64,000 bases of DNA from Leptospira terpstrae serovar Hualin str. LT 11-33 = ATCC 700639 (GTDB lineage: Bacteria; Spirochaetota; Leptospiria; Leptospirales; Leptospiraceae). Below the pieces are notes generated by a model. It saw only the letters and a list, made by a program, of their open reading frames with translations. It was not told where the DNA came from and made no database searches. A program made the translations under genes and the position numbers. Each line of letters opens with the position of its first letter. Positions within the stretch are counted from its first letter, which is position 1. Location: the NCBI RefSeq assembly GCF_000332495.1, contig NZ_AOGW02000023.1, forward strand, positions 1 through 64,000, read 5' to 3'. Of the stretch, positions 1 to 8,359 are shown one piece after another.

Positions 1-608
1 TTATTTAAACGCACACACTAATGCCTCTTGCCATTCGAACTGACAACGGTCCACCATTTGCCTCGAATGCGCTGGCAGGGCTTAGTAAACTTTCTGTATG
101 GTGGATCAAACTGGGAATCAAGTTGGAGCGGATTGAACCAGGCAAACCACAACAAAATGGTAGGCATGAAAGAATGCATAAAACCTTAAAGGAAGAAACG
201 GCTTTGCCTCCAAGGTCTAGCTTAGAGACACAACAAAAAGCATTTCGAGATTTTCAGAAAGAATTCAATTACCTAAGACCACATGAAGGAATTCAAAATT
301 CTTTTCCTGCTAACCATTACCAAAAGTCGAAAAGGAAATTCCCAAAACGGATTGTAAAAGCTTCTTATCCAACAAACATCATGATTGGAGAAATCAATGA
401 CATAGGGAATCTTCATATTGAAGGCCATCGGATCTTTCTATCTTCCGCGTTAGCAGATGAAGAAGTTGGTTTAGAGGAAATCTCGGACAGGCATGTAAAG
501 ATTCATTTTTATGGAGTTAGCCTTGGTGTGATCGATTTGTATACGGGAAAGTTGTTGCATTTTAAAAATCCAATGCAATCCTCATTACCGTCTGAATCAG
601 GATTTTAA
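1..608 (+). pseudogene. IS481-like transposase, 3' remnant with frameshift
   Basis: This is the C-terminal half of a DDE integrase-type transposase. The reading frame from 21 gives AIRTDNGPPF with the second catalytic Asp, then PGKPQQNGRHERMHKTLKEE with the third acidic residue, then the RPHE segment, all typical of the IS481 group. The first catalytic Asp is not in the window. The frame is closed just upstream by TAA at 6-8. Bases 1-18 in another frame read LFKRTH, which fits the residues expected just before this part. A frameshift near 18-21 has therefore probably inactivated the gene. The ATG at 21 is not a credible true start. An insertion-sequence remnant is well supported; the exact family is less certain. 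Confidence 0.8.
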
Positions 609-796
609 TGCATCTTTATGTAAAGTATGTATTGAGACAAAACTGTAAAGGATGTACGAGTACACTCACAACAGTCCCCAATTGCAATGCGACATAAGAT
701 CAATTATGGGAAGCTCACTGCATCACGTAAGAATCAACAGAGAAACACAATCCCTAAATCCAAGTAATATTTCAAAAGTATGATGCGCCTCGCGAT
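609..796. other. Intergenic, possible right end of the insertion sequence
   Basis: No coding frame is convincing here. Bases about 634-663 (GAGACAAAACTGTAAAGG followed by ATGTACGAGTACA) resemble the terminal inverted repeats that flank IS481-type transposases. The left end lies outside the window, so the repeat cannot be confirmed. Confidence 0.3.
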
Positions 797-834
797 GGGA
801 TCACATAATAAAACTTCATTGATTATGCGATCCC
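797..834. repeat. Palindromic element, 13-bp stem
   Basis: Arms GGGATCACATAAT (797-809) and ATTATGCGATCCC (822-834) pair with one mismatch around a 12-base loop. There is no T-run on the right, so it is a poor intrinsic terminator. The following sequence to about 893 (CTTCGCTTCAATC, then CGCTACGATCGG) looks like a structured dispersed intergenic repeat, but no second copy is visible in this window. Confidence 0.4.
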
Positions 835-897
835 GCTCTTCGCTTCAATCTTTGCCTACGCAAAGGATTTCCGCTACGATCGGTGGCAGGAATTTTT

Positions 898-1290
898 TCA
901 AAAATCGAAGGTTGTGACCTCTTCAATAGCACAAGACAGTTCAACGGAGGCATAGTTAGGAAGAGCTAAACCTAAGAGATAAATGTTTTTTTCACAAGCA
1001 TCAACCGTTTCTCTTTTGTAATATTTATCTGGATTTATCTCTGCAAGGATTGGAATTAGAACTCCATTCAAAAGAGAGGAAGAAGCTTCTGCACCTGCAG
1101 AGCCTGCTCCCAACGGAGCAAATTTTGCGCCATCGATCCGACGAGAGGCTTCGAGTAATTTGGATTTAGCATCAGCACCCAAAATGTTATCGGAACTTAA
1201 CCTAGCAAGCGTTGGTTGGTTGCATCCGGTCCCGACAGTCATTAGAAACACTATAAAACTCGACAGAATGTAGTTTTTCTTTATTTTCAT
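898..1290 (-). CDS. Hypothetical Leptospira lipoprotein
   Basis: 130 residues with a lipoprotein signal peptide: a KIKKN start, a hydrophobic core and a relaxed spirochaete lipobox ending TVGTGC, so the mature protein would begin at Cys23. The mature part has two further Cys (in DACEKN and LSCAIEE), probably a disulfide. It resembles the small Leptospira-only lipoprotein families of unknown function. It stands alone: the sequences on both sides are non-coding, and the next minus-strand gene upstream begins at 2145. The ATG is preceded by TCCAAAATTTCG on the minus strand, a weak ribosome-binding region. Function unknown. Confidence 0.75.
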   Translation of the reverse strand: MKIKKNYILSSFIVFLMTVGTGCNQPTLARLSSDNILGADAKSKLLEASRRIDGAKFAPLGAGSAGAEASSSLLNGVLIPILAEINPDKYYKRETVDACEKNIYLLGLALPNYASVELSCAIEEVTTFDF

Positions 1291-1599
1291 AATTCGAAAT
1301 TTTGGAGGGAACTTACAGGAAAGTCAAACCGAAACAATCCAGAAAATGCACCAAGACTGACCAAATTAAAACTCAGATGAAAGTTCTGAACCCTGTTCAT
1401 TGGAATACGAAGGAAAATCTTTAATTTGTGAATTCTAAATATGAACTTTTAGGAATAAAAAATTTGAGAATGGAGATCTCGATTGTCGTATCAGCAGTTT
1501 TGTGTTAGGCGTGGTTTTGGGAAAGCCCACGAGCCCACCTCCACCACCCAATTCAGGGCGGGGGCTCTTTGGGGCTCAAGCGACATAGTTATGTTATGA
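1291..1599. other. Non-coding spacer with a GC-rich repeat-like tract
   Basis: 309 bases without a supportable gene. About 1505-1582 is strikingly GC-rich for this genome (GGCGTGGTTTTGGGAAAGCC, then GAGCCCACC, then CAGGGCGGGGGCTC). It can form an imperfect GAGCCC/GGGCTC stem followed by TTTGGGG. This has the look of a dispersed intergenic repeat or the transcript end of the HAMP gene at 1600. No second copy is present in the window. Confidence 0.35.
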
Positions 1600-2145
1600 T
1601 TACTTTCTGGACCCGTCGCTCACTCGTTTTTGGATCACTTCGTTCAATACCTCAACCAGTTCCTGGAACTCATCTCCCTTACGAATGCGAATGGTTTCAA
1701 TCGGTTCCCCTGAAGCCATTCTCTGCAAAGAACGTTTGATGCTGAAAACAGGACCTGCCATCTTATGAGATTTGAAAACTGAAAACACTGTGATCAATAG
1801 CAAATACAAGACTGAGAGAGTAACTACAGCATCAAATTGAATGGTATACATATTCAATTGGTGGTCATAGTTCGGAAGGTATATTTCACGCGGAACAAAT
1901 TTGTCTTTCAATTCGCTTGGCGCTGCGTCTTCATTTTCTACCTTCCAAAATACGGTTTGTGCATCCTGGCGAAGACGAAACACTGCTCCGCCATCATACT
2001 TGGATTGGTTCAGCCAATATAAAAAACCCAAAGTCACAAGAACCCCAGATATAAACAAAAGAGAATAATGAGCTAAAAACTTTAATTGGAATTCCTTATC
2101 GATGAGATAGTGAAAACGGAAGGTTTTTTTGTGATTTTGCGACAT
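1600..2145 (-). CDS. HAMP-domain membrane protein
   Basis: 181 residues. Two membrane segments (about 25-44, FLAHYSLLFISGVLVTLGFL, and about 105-122, VVTLSVLYLLLITVFSVF) flank a periplasmic stretch of about 60 residues. A cytoplasmic HAMP module follows (about 125-175, with AGPVFSIKRSLQRMASGEP and GDEFQELVEVLNEV). No kinase, cyclase or chemoreceptor output domain follows, so the protein ends with HAMP. It lies 80 bp downstream of the FecR gene on the same strand and may be transcribed with the sigma/FecR pair. A signal-relay or regulatory role is inference. Confidence 0.8.
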   Translation of the reverse strand: MSQNHKKTFRFHYLIDKEFQLKFLAHYSLLFISGVLVTLGFLYWLNQSKYDGGAVFRLRQDAQTVFWKVENEDAAPSELKDKFVPREIYLPNYDHQLNMYTIQFDAVVTLSVLYLLLITVFSVFKSHKMAGPVFSIKRSLQRMASGEPIETIRIRKGDEFQELVEVLNEVIQKRVSDGSRK

Positions 2146-2225
2146 GGCTTCCTTTAAGGTGTTCCCCTAGGGTGTTGGAGATGAGCCTCTCAGAAAAAGA
2201 CAAAATTGTCAAAAACTTATAGAGA

Positions 2226-3266
2226 TTAACGGATTTTTTCTGTTTCTAAAATCTTTTGTATCGGGATTTCGATAAGACCTTCCAATCCTTGGAAGTGAAG
2301 ATGAGTTTCTGACTGCCCAAGGATCACTCCTCGGTATTCTGTTCCATCATCCAATCGTACAAGTTCTAATCTAGCATGTTCTTCGTATAGCAAAGTCTCA
2401 CGAGCAAGAATGGTTTGAGTTTGGAAGGCTTTGAGTTCTTTCTCTTCTTTGGGATTTACAGGAGACGCAACTATTGGCAATGCTTCACCTAATTTTACAA
2501 TGGTTTGTTGTTTCGATGTTAAGATGAGATCCCCAACTGCGACAGAACCTTCACGCACCGCCACCACTTCAGACTTGCCATCAAATTGAACACTGAAAAC
2601 TGTTCCTCTAACCTGTGTAAGATGTTCACCTGCTTGGACAACAAACTGACTGTCCTTAGAGAGTTTCGAGACAGAAGCAAACAACTTCCCTTTTTTTACA
2701 GAGAACTTTTGAGATTGAGCCTCACTTGTTTTTTCGATCACGTCCATAACCACTTCAGAATTGGGAGTGATGCGCATCCAAGAACCAGTTTCAAAATCTA
2801 AATCGATTTGAGAGGAACCATCGGTAATGACAATATCGCCAGATGCCAATTGGTAGTGTTTCACGAGTGGCACTGGCTGGGAACTTCCTTGTGGTAAAAC
2901 AGAAACCTTCCCTTTCACAGAAGATACTAAAACCTTTAGCGGAGAAACGATTTGTGTCGTTTTTTTAGCGGAAGGAGCGACAGCAAGTTCGGAATTTTTT
3001 GGTTGTGACGGATTGAGAATGAAAACAAAAAACAAAGCCGCAGCTAAAGACAAAGCTGACCCACCGAAAATGGCAAGGCCCAAAGGTTTACGAAAAAATG
3101 AAACAACATTGGAAACAGGAGCTTGGTTTGGATTGTATTCGAATTGGATGTTACGTTTCGATACAGTCTCCCAAGAAGGAAATTCCTTGGACTCCGTTAC
3201 CTTTGCGGGTTTCCGTAGAAGTTCTTCCCATTTAGCGATTGTATGTTGCTTATCAAATTCGTTCAT
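2226..3266 (-). CDS. FecR-domain membrane protein, probable sigma-factor partner
   Basis: 346 residues. An N-terminal cytoplasmic part (1-55) is followed by one membrane segment (about 60-84, LAIFGGSALSLAAALFFVFI). A periplasmic FecR domain covers about 110-260 (SSQPVPLVKHYQLASGDIVI and FVVQAGEHLTQVRGTVFSVQ). A charged C-terminal tail follows. FecR proteins usually transmit an outer signal to an ECF sigma factor. The gene starts 6 bp after the stop of the sigma factor gene upstream, so the two form an operon. No TonB-dependent receptor is nearby, unlike classical FecIRA systems. Confidence 0.85.
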   Translation of the reverse strand: MNEFDKQHTIAKWEELLRKPAKVTESKEFPSWETVSKRNIQFEYNPNQAPVSNVVSFFRKPLGLAIFGGSALSLAAALFFVFILNPSQPKNSELAVAPSAKKTTQIVSPLKVLVSSVKGKVSVLPQGSSQPVPLVKHYQLASGDIVITDGSSQIDLDFETGSWMRITPNSEVVMDVIEKTSEAQSQKFSVKKGKLFASVSKLSKDSQFVVQAGEHLTQVRGTVFSVQFDGKSEVVAVREGSVAVGDLILTSKQQTIVKLGEALPIVASPVNPKEEKELKAFQTQTILARETLLYEEHARLELVRLDDGTEYRGVILGQSETHLHFQGLEGLIEIPIQKILETEKIR

Positions 3267-3272
3267 TGATTT

Positions 3273-3770
3273 TTAATCCGGTACCAGATTTTCTCTCTTG
3301 GCAATCGCAAGCACCTTCTCCGTGGCCCGTATGACCAGACGAGAAGCGGTTGAAACTGAAACCCCCAAAACCTCAGCGATTTGCACCAGCTGAAATCCTT
3401 CCACATTCTTGAGTAACAAAGCAGACCGCTCTTCTTCCGAAAGCTCTCCCAAAAAGGAATAAAGTCTATCTTCTAAATCTTGGTATTCGGCCTTAGTTTC
3501 TAGTCTTGGATTGTGGCTATGAAACTCGATTTCATCGGATGCAATTTCTCGGGTTGTAGAAAACTTTTTAGCATAATTGATAGATAAATTGCGTGCAATC
3601 GTATACAAAACCATTACGGACTTCTCTTCTGAGAGACCGGCTTCGCCGTAGTGCTTATGGAAACTTAAGAAACTGTCTTGCATCAAATCCATTGCCGTAT
3701 CCGCGTTTTGAGTGTACTTGTAAAGGAAGTCATAAATACGTTTATGGCTTCTTTCATAAATTTGACTCAT
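3273..3770 (-). CDS. ECF-type RNA polymerase sigma factor
   Basis: About 165 residues from ATG at 3770. Sigma region 2 is in the first half (YERSHKRIYDFLYKYTQNAD, then DLMQDSFLSFHKHY). Region 4 ends the protein (LSEEERSALLLKNVEGFQLV, then IAEVLGVSVSTASRLVIRAT), a helix-turn-helix for -35 recognition. The frame stays open upstream of the ATG into the displaced sthA segment, so a 539-residue fused reading frame exists. Family homology begins only at MSQIYERS, so I chose that start; a GTG at 3791 is the alternative. It pairs with the FecR gene 6 bp downstream. Confidence 0.85.
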   Translation of the reverse strand: MSQIYERSHKRIYDFLYKYTQNADTAMDLMQDSFLSFHKHYGEAGLSEEKSVMVLYTIARNLSINYAKKFSTTREIASDEIEFHSHNPRLETKAEYQDLEDRLYSFLGELSEEERSALLLKNVEGFQLVQIAEVLGVSVSTASRLVIRATEKVLAIAKRENLVPD

Positions 3771-3881
3771 AGAGACAGCTTTGTCTGACACAATCTTGTA
3801 TGTGTTGGTAAAACCGAGTCTCTGACAAGTAAAATCCCGTTCCTCTCTATAAAAGTAAACAAACGGGATAGGGCAGATTCT

Positions 3882-5297
3882 CTCCGTTGCTTTATCTGAA
3901 ATGATATGAACCCCAAGAACTCTCCTTGTTTGTTTATCAAAAAGGATTTTTAAGAGCCCTACTTGGTCACCACTGATCTGAGCACGAGTGATGGTATCAA
4001 AACGAGCCATTCCCACACCATAATTGACACCGCGTGCCTTTAGTGCTTCTTCTGTTGGTCCAATAGTTGCAATTTCCGGTAGAGTATAAATTCCAATCGG
4101 AAATTCTTCTGCATCTACAGGAACGGAGGAATGGCCAAACATATGTTTTGCGACATAAGCTCCTTGGTACATGGATACTGATGCCAAACTAGGAAATCCG
4201 ATGACATCTCCACAAGCATAGATATTGGGTACATTTGTTTGGTAGTTTTCGTTTACTAAAATTTGTTTTCTGTCGTTGGGAACAATTCCGACAGATTCCA
4301 AACCTAAATTGTCTACATTTCCCAAACGACCGCGAGAAATCAAAACTTGATTGACTCGTACCACTTCACCTTTGTTAGTTGACAGTTCAAATCCATCCTC
4401 GTTTGGTAGTTTGTGATACTTCGTAATGGAAGAATCTACATGAATTGATATCCCCGATTGTTGCATGATACGGGTCATTTCATTCGAGATATCTTCATCT
4501 AAAAAACCAAGGATTCTACTTTGTGAATCAAAAAGATGTACTTGAACACCAATATGAGCAAAGATCGTTGCGTATTCCGATCCAATGATTCCTGCGCCAA
4601 CAACTGCCAAAGAAGTAGGCATCTTTTTCATGGCAAAAAGTCCATCACTATCGTAAATCAATCCATCTTCAAATGGGATGTTTTCGTTTGTTGGCCTACG
4701 AGGACTACTCCCAGTAGCTATTAATATGTTTTCTGTTTCATAGACTTTTTTTCTTCCTGCAGAGTCGGTGACCTCTACATGGTTAGCGTCCACAATTTGC
4801 CCCCAACCGGTAAGTGTAGTCACTCGATTTTGGATCATTTGTTCACGGGTGACATCCTCTTCTTTTTCAATTACCGTAGAAGCACGAAACATAAGTTCTT
4901 GTAAGGAACCAGATTATTTTTCTCTTAAAAGGGCGTCATTGGCAGCATTTTTATAAGCACCAATCATGGTCGGATAGTTAAAAATGTGCTCGGTGAAGTA
5001 CTCAATGGGAGCTTTGAGATTCACCACACATTGTCCTAAAGCAATGAGCAATGTGAGTGTTGCCGTTTGTGGTGATTGTAATCCATGAAGTTTGGACAAT
5101 TTCAAGTTCCTGTAGAAACGACTGGTTTCTTGTAAGGACTTAGAAGGGATGGTTCCATAGTGGACACAACCACCACCCAAGTAAGGGTCTTTTTCTATGA
5201 TGGCTGCTTTTTTTCCCATTTTGCTTGCTTGGATAGCAGCTTTTTGTGCGGCAGGACCGCCCCCGATGGCGAGTAAATCAAATCGATTGATGGACAT
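3882..5297 (-). pseudogene. sthA: Soluble pyridine nucleotide transhydrogenase, segments out of order
   Basis: The protein is an FAD disulfide-reductase-family transhydrogenase of SthA type. It has GGGPAAQKAA (FAD site) and GGGCVHYGTIPSK with one Cys only, unlike lipoamide dehydrogenase. Reading the minus strand, residues 1-83 (5297-5050) are followed by the family's own C-terminus (GQCVVNLKAPIEYF...FNYPTM...REK, 5049-4915) and its stop. The missing middle comes next (SGSLQELMFRAS to HIISDKATE, about 4914-3882), with NAD site VVGAGIIGSEYA and second FAD motif YACGDVIGFPSLA. All parts are present and in one frame, but the order is N-C-middle. As read, no intact transhydrogenase can be made. 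Confidence 0.85.
4915..5049 (-). other. Displaced 135-bp C-terminal block of sthA
   Basis: This block encodes LIALGQCVVNLKAPIEYF through NDALLREK and a stop. In the family this follows the residues DKATE, which here end at about 3882. Moving these 135 bases (45 codons) back to between 3883 and 3882 would restore a continuous reading frame of about 470 codons. The six bases CAGATT occur at 4910-4915 and again at 3874-3879, at two of the junctions. That would suit template switching at microhomology, if the arrangement is real. Confidence 0.75.
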
Positions 5298-5455
5298 TTG
5301 CTAAAAAAACAATACGAACGAATTGAAAAATAGCAAGCAAAATTGAAAGAACAAACCTACATTGGATTCTTCCTACTTTTCACCTAACAAAGTAACACAT
5401 GAAATACAAAATATCTTGCCTTGTGAACTGAGAGTCTCATGTTTCAACTATCCCT
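5298..5455. other. Intergenic region between divergent genes
   Basis: 158 bases separate the start of sthA (minus) from the cyclase gene (plus). It must hold both promoters. No hexamer pair stands out clearly. Confidence 0.4.
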
Positions 5456-8242
5456 ATGGAATTCTTTAAAATGATCCAATCTGGGCTCACCTCCGTCTGG
5501 AAAATCCTTTCCGAAGGAATTAGAGCTAAACTTGCTTGGTTTACAGGCACCCTAATCGCCTTAACAATTCTTTTACTTTCCATCATTACTGTCCGCCAAC
5601 AAACAGCCATCCTTTCGGAAAGTTATGAAAAACAAGCTGCAGTCTCCAAAAATTTTATCGCAAGTTTGGTAATGGAGATTGAGAATATCTCGCAAAACTT
5701 AATCCGAATTGAAGAATTCAAATCCAGGATAGAAAGACAAAGAGAGGAACTAAAAAAATACCGAACTGCTAAAGTCGTGACCAAAAAAAAGACGGTATCT
5801 GTTTTTGGATTCAAAACCAACCTTTTTGGATCCCTAGGTACATCGAAAGTGGTAAAGAAGGTAGATACCTTCTTTTCAGTGTATCTTACCAAAGATGATG
5901 TGGATGTATTAGAACGAGAGATCCGCCATCAACTCCGCGAAGCAGCCAACCGTAATATCAGCGAAAGAGAATGGAACACTCTGGTGCACCTTGCTTCTTC
6001 TTATGTTCGCAACGAAGAAAAATATATAGAAGCCCAAAAACAAACACCTCCGGAAGATCCAGAAGCAAAATTAAATTGGGAAACCAATATTAAAAATCTT
6101 AAAAAAGAAATTCGAAATCATAAATCGCAATTGGACCTTTTCATTGCAAAGTTTTATGCAGATTCCAAAAAACGCAAACTAGAAGAACTGGGCCTTGACA
6201 CCCAACTCTTCCGAATCCAAACCTTCCCTCTTTCTGCAATGATTCCAGGTGAGACTTCACTCGCTTCTTTCGATACTCAAATTATCGACAATACCTCTCC
6301 CCTGGCAAAAATCGATCAGTTTGACCAAATGGAAGAAAGTTTGGTGGAATCCTTCCAACGTTTGTCGGATGTCATCTCTGCGTTAGACGAAGATGCAAAA
6401 CAATATGTTTATGAATGGGAAGACAGAGAAATCCAGGCATTACATTCTCCACTCTTCCGTCACCAAAACTCAACAAAACGTGCTTTCCATTTAGTGAGCG
6501 TACAATCGAAATTAGGTGATTATCGTGAAGTCATCAAAGAAGATTTTCGAATTACCAATGAACTTTCGGAACTCATTCCTAAACTCAGAGACCGCATTCA
6601 ATTCTTAAAAAATGCGAAACCGCCAATTCCTCCAGCTAAGGACAAACTATTTACTAGTTTTTATAAATCCTACAATGAACTCATTGAATCGAGAGACCAA
6701 ATTTTTGATGCGGTAACTGCAAACTATCCGATTCCAGAAGAAAATTGGGAAAAAATCGAAACTTTAAGAAGTTTACGCGATGTGACTTTAGAAGACTGGA
6801 TTTTAATGAAATTCAAAACCGATCCCACCGAATACGAAAGGTATTATCAGGAACCGGAGTCCAGGGAAATCCAAAGGAACAGGTGGAAGGCCATTCGCAA
6901 ATGGATAGTCAATGCGGAACAAGAAACTCCTACAAAAGAATTAAAAAGACTATTCCCTGATGGGAGTTTTGGCCACTCCCGAAGTGAATCAGAAGAAATC
7001 ATGTGGAAGTTAGATGGAACCCATCTATTGGAATCGGAAAATGTTCCAAACCTTGTACTACGAGATAATTTTTCAGGACTCATTCGAACTCTTGTGGATA
7101 GGACCGATGGTATCCGAGCCATCAAAGACAATAGAAATCAAATTGTACTTTCTGCCATTACGATCTGTTTGGTGGCAATTCTATTTGCGATCTTTATCTC
7201 CGGAGTTGTAGTCCAAAAAATTAGAAAGATCATTCGCAGCGCAGAAGATGTAGGCCAAGGGAATCTCCATGTCCATTTTGATGATGGCGGGAATGATGAA
7301 TTTGGAAATCTAACGGTAGCACTCAACCAGATGGTTTCCGGACTCAAAGAACGAGAAAAAATGCGTGGTGTACTCGGAAGTATGGTGGACCCAGTTGTGG
7401 TCGGCGAAGCACTAAAAGACCTCGAAAAACTAAAACAAGGAAGTGAAAAAGTCATCACAGCTTTCTTTTCTGATATTGCTGGTTTTAGTGCTATATCAGA
7501 AAAACTAAACTCTAAAGAACTCGCAAACCTTCTTAACGAATATTTATCGGCAATGACTATCATTCTTAAACACCATGATGGAGTTTTGGATAAATACATA
7601 GGGGATGCTATCGTTGGAATTTTTAATGCTCCCCTGGATGTGGAAAACCATTGTTTGAAAGCTGTTTCTGCCAGCGTTGAAATGAGGGATAAGTTAGAAA
7701 TTTTAAAAGAACAATGGAAAACAAATAATAAATACATTCCAGAAGCACACGCCATGAAGTTTCGAATTGGACTAAACATGGGTTATGCGAAGGTTGGATT
7801 TATGGGAACTGATGCCCTAGCCTCCTATACGATGATGGGAGATACAGTCAATCTTGCGGCAAGGCTTGAGGCGGCAGGTAAAGATTATGGCGTTTGTATT
7901 TTGGTTTCTGAGTTTGTTCATGATGAAGTAAAAACTCACTTTTTCACTCGGAAACTGGATATTGTTCGAGTGAAAGGCAAAACAAAACCTGTCACACTGT
8001 TTGAAGTCCGTACCAAAAAAGGGGACGAAACAGAGGCAGATCATAAATTTGTGGAAGCCTACGAAAGTGCCCTATTCTCTTATTTGAACCGAAAATTCGA
8101 CGAAGCCGGTAAAAAATTCTACACCTTGCTTACTACAAATGGAGATGAGGCCTGCAAATTACTTTGGGAACGATGCCAATACTATCTGGAAACCCCACCA
8201 GAACCAGATTGGGACGGGGCATTCACTCGCACGAAAAAGTAA
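5456..8242 (+). CDS. Membrane adenylate cyclase, class III with HAMP
   Basis: 928 residues. A membrane segment lies at about 26-48 and a long extracytoplasmic or coiled-coil region of about 510 residues follows. A second membrane segment is at about 564-586 (LSAITICLVAILFAIFISGV), then HAMP at about 587-635, then a class III cyclase domain at about 665-850, then a short C-terminal tail. Catalytic metal Asp residues are in FFSDIAGFS and YIGDAIVGIF. The purine-selecting positions read Lys (DKYIGD) and Thr (YTMMGD), the pair seen in class IIIb adenylate cyclases, so cAMP is the expected product. It stands alone between divergent sthA and the peroxiredoxin gene. The ATG has no strong ribosome-binding site; Met at 5471 is an alternative. 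Confidence 0.9.
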   Translation: MEFFKMIQSGLTSVWKILSEGIRAKLAWFTGTLIALTILLLSIITVRQQTAILSESYEKQAAVSKNFIASLVMEIENISQNLIRIEEFKSRIERQREELKKYRTAKVVTKKKTVSVFGFKTNLFGSLGTSKVVKKVDTFFSVYLTKDDVDVLEREIRHQLREAANRNISEREWNTLVHLASSYVRNEEKYIEAQKQTPPEDPEAKLNWETNIKNLKKEIRNHKSQLDLFIAKFYADSKKRKLEELGLDTQLFRIQTFPLSAMIPGETSLASFDTQIIDNTSPLAKIDQFDQMEESLVESFQRLSDVISALDEDAKQYVYEWEDREIQALHSPLFRHQNSTKRAFHLVSVQSKLGDYREVIKEDFRITNELSELIPKLRDRIQFLKNAKPPIPPAKDKLFTSFYKSYNELIESRDQIFDAVTANYPIPEENWEKIETLRSLRDVTLEDWILMKFKTDPTEYERYYQEPESREIQRNRWKAIRKWIVNAEQETPTKELKRLFPDGSFGHSRSESEEIMWKLDGTHLLESENVPNLVLRDNFSGLIRTLVDRTDGIRAIKDNRNQIVLSAITICLVAILFAIFISGVVVQKIRKIIRSAEDVGQGNLHVHFDDGGNDEFGNLTVALNQMVSGLKEREKMRGVLGSMVDPVVVGEALKDLEKLKQGSEKVITAFFSDIAGFSAISEKLNSKELANLLNEYLSAMTIILKHHDGVLDKYIGDAIVGIFNAPLDVENHCLKAVSASVEMRDKLEILKEQWKTNNKYIPEAHAMKFRIGLNMGYAKVGFMGTDALASYTMMGDTVNLAARLEAAGKDYGVCILVSEFVHDEVKTHFFTRKLDIVRVKGKTKPVTLFEVRTKKGDETEADHKFVEAYESALFSYLNRKFDEAGKKFYTLLTTNGDEACKLLWERCQYYLETPPEPDWDGAFTRTKK

Positions 8243-8301
8243 GAAATCTGCGGAATATTTCAATAAAATGGAAATTTCCTCCAATAAAGTATAACAAATT
8301 C

Positions 8302-8329
8302 TTGCTTTTTTAGACAAGATTTCTAAATT
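8302..8329 (+). promoter_or_regulatory. Candidate promoter with PerR/Fur-like inverted repeat
   Basis: TTGCTT (8302-8307) and TAAATT (8324-8329) are spaced 16 bases. TTAGACAAGATTTCTAA (8310-8326) between them is an imperfect palindrome with matching TTAGA/TCTAA ends, like Fur-family boxes. It lies 34 bases before a peroxide-detoxifying gene, where PerR control would make sense. Suggestive only. Confidence 0.3.
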
Positions 8330-8359
8330 GGGAACATCTGATCTTACAGGAGACAAATC

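Noticed and set aside
3882..5297. Lipoamide dehydrogenase (lpdA)
   Set aside because: The redox-active Cys pair is absent; GGGCVHYGTIPSK has one Cys, as in soluble transhydrogenase.
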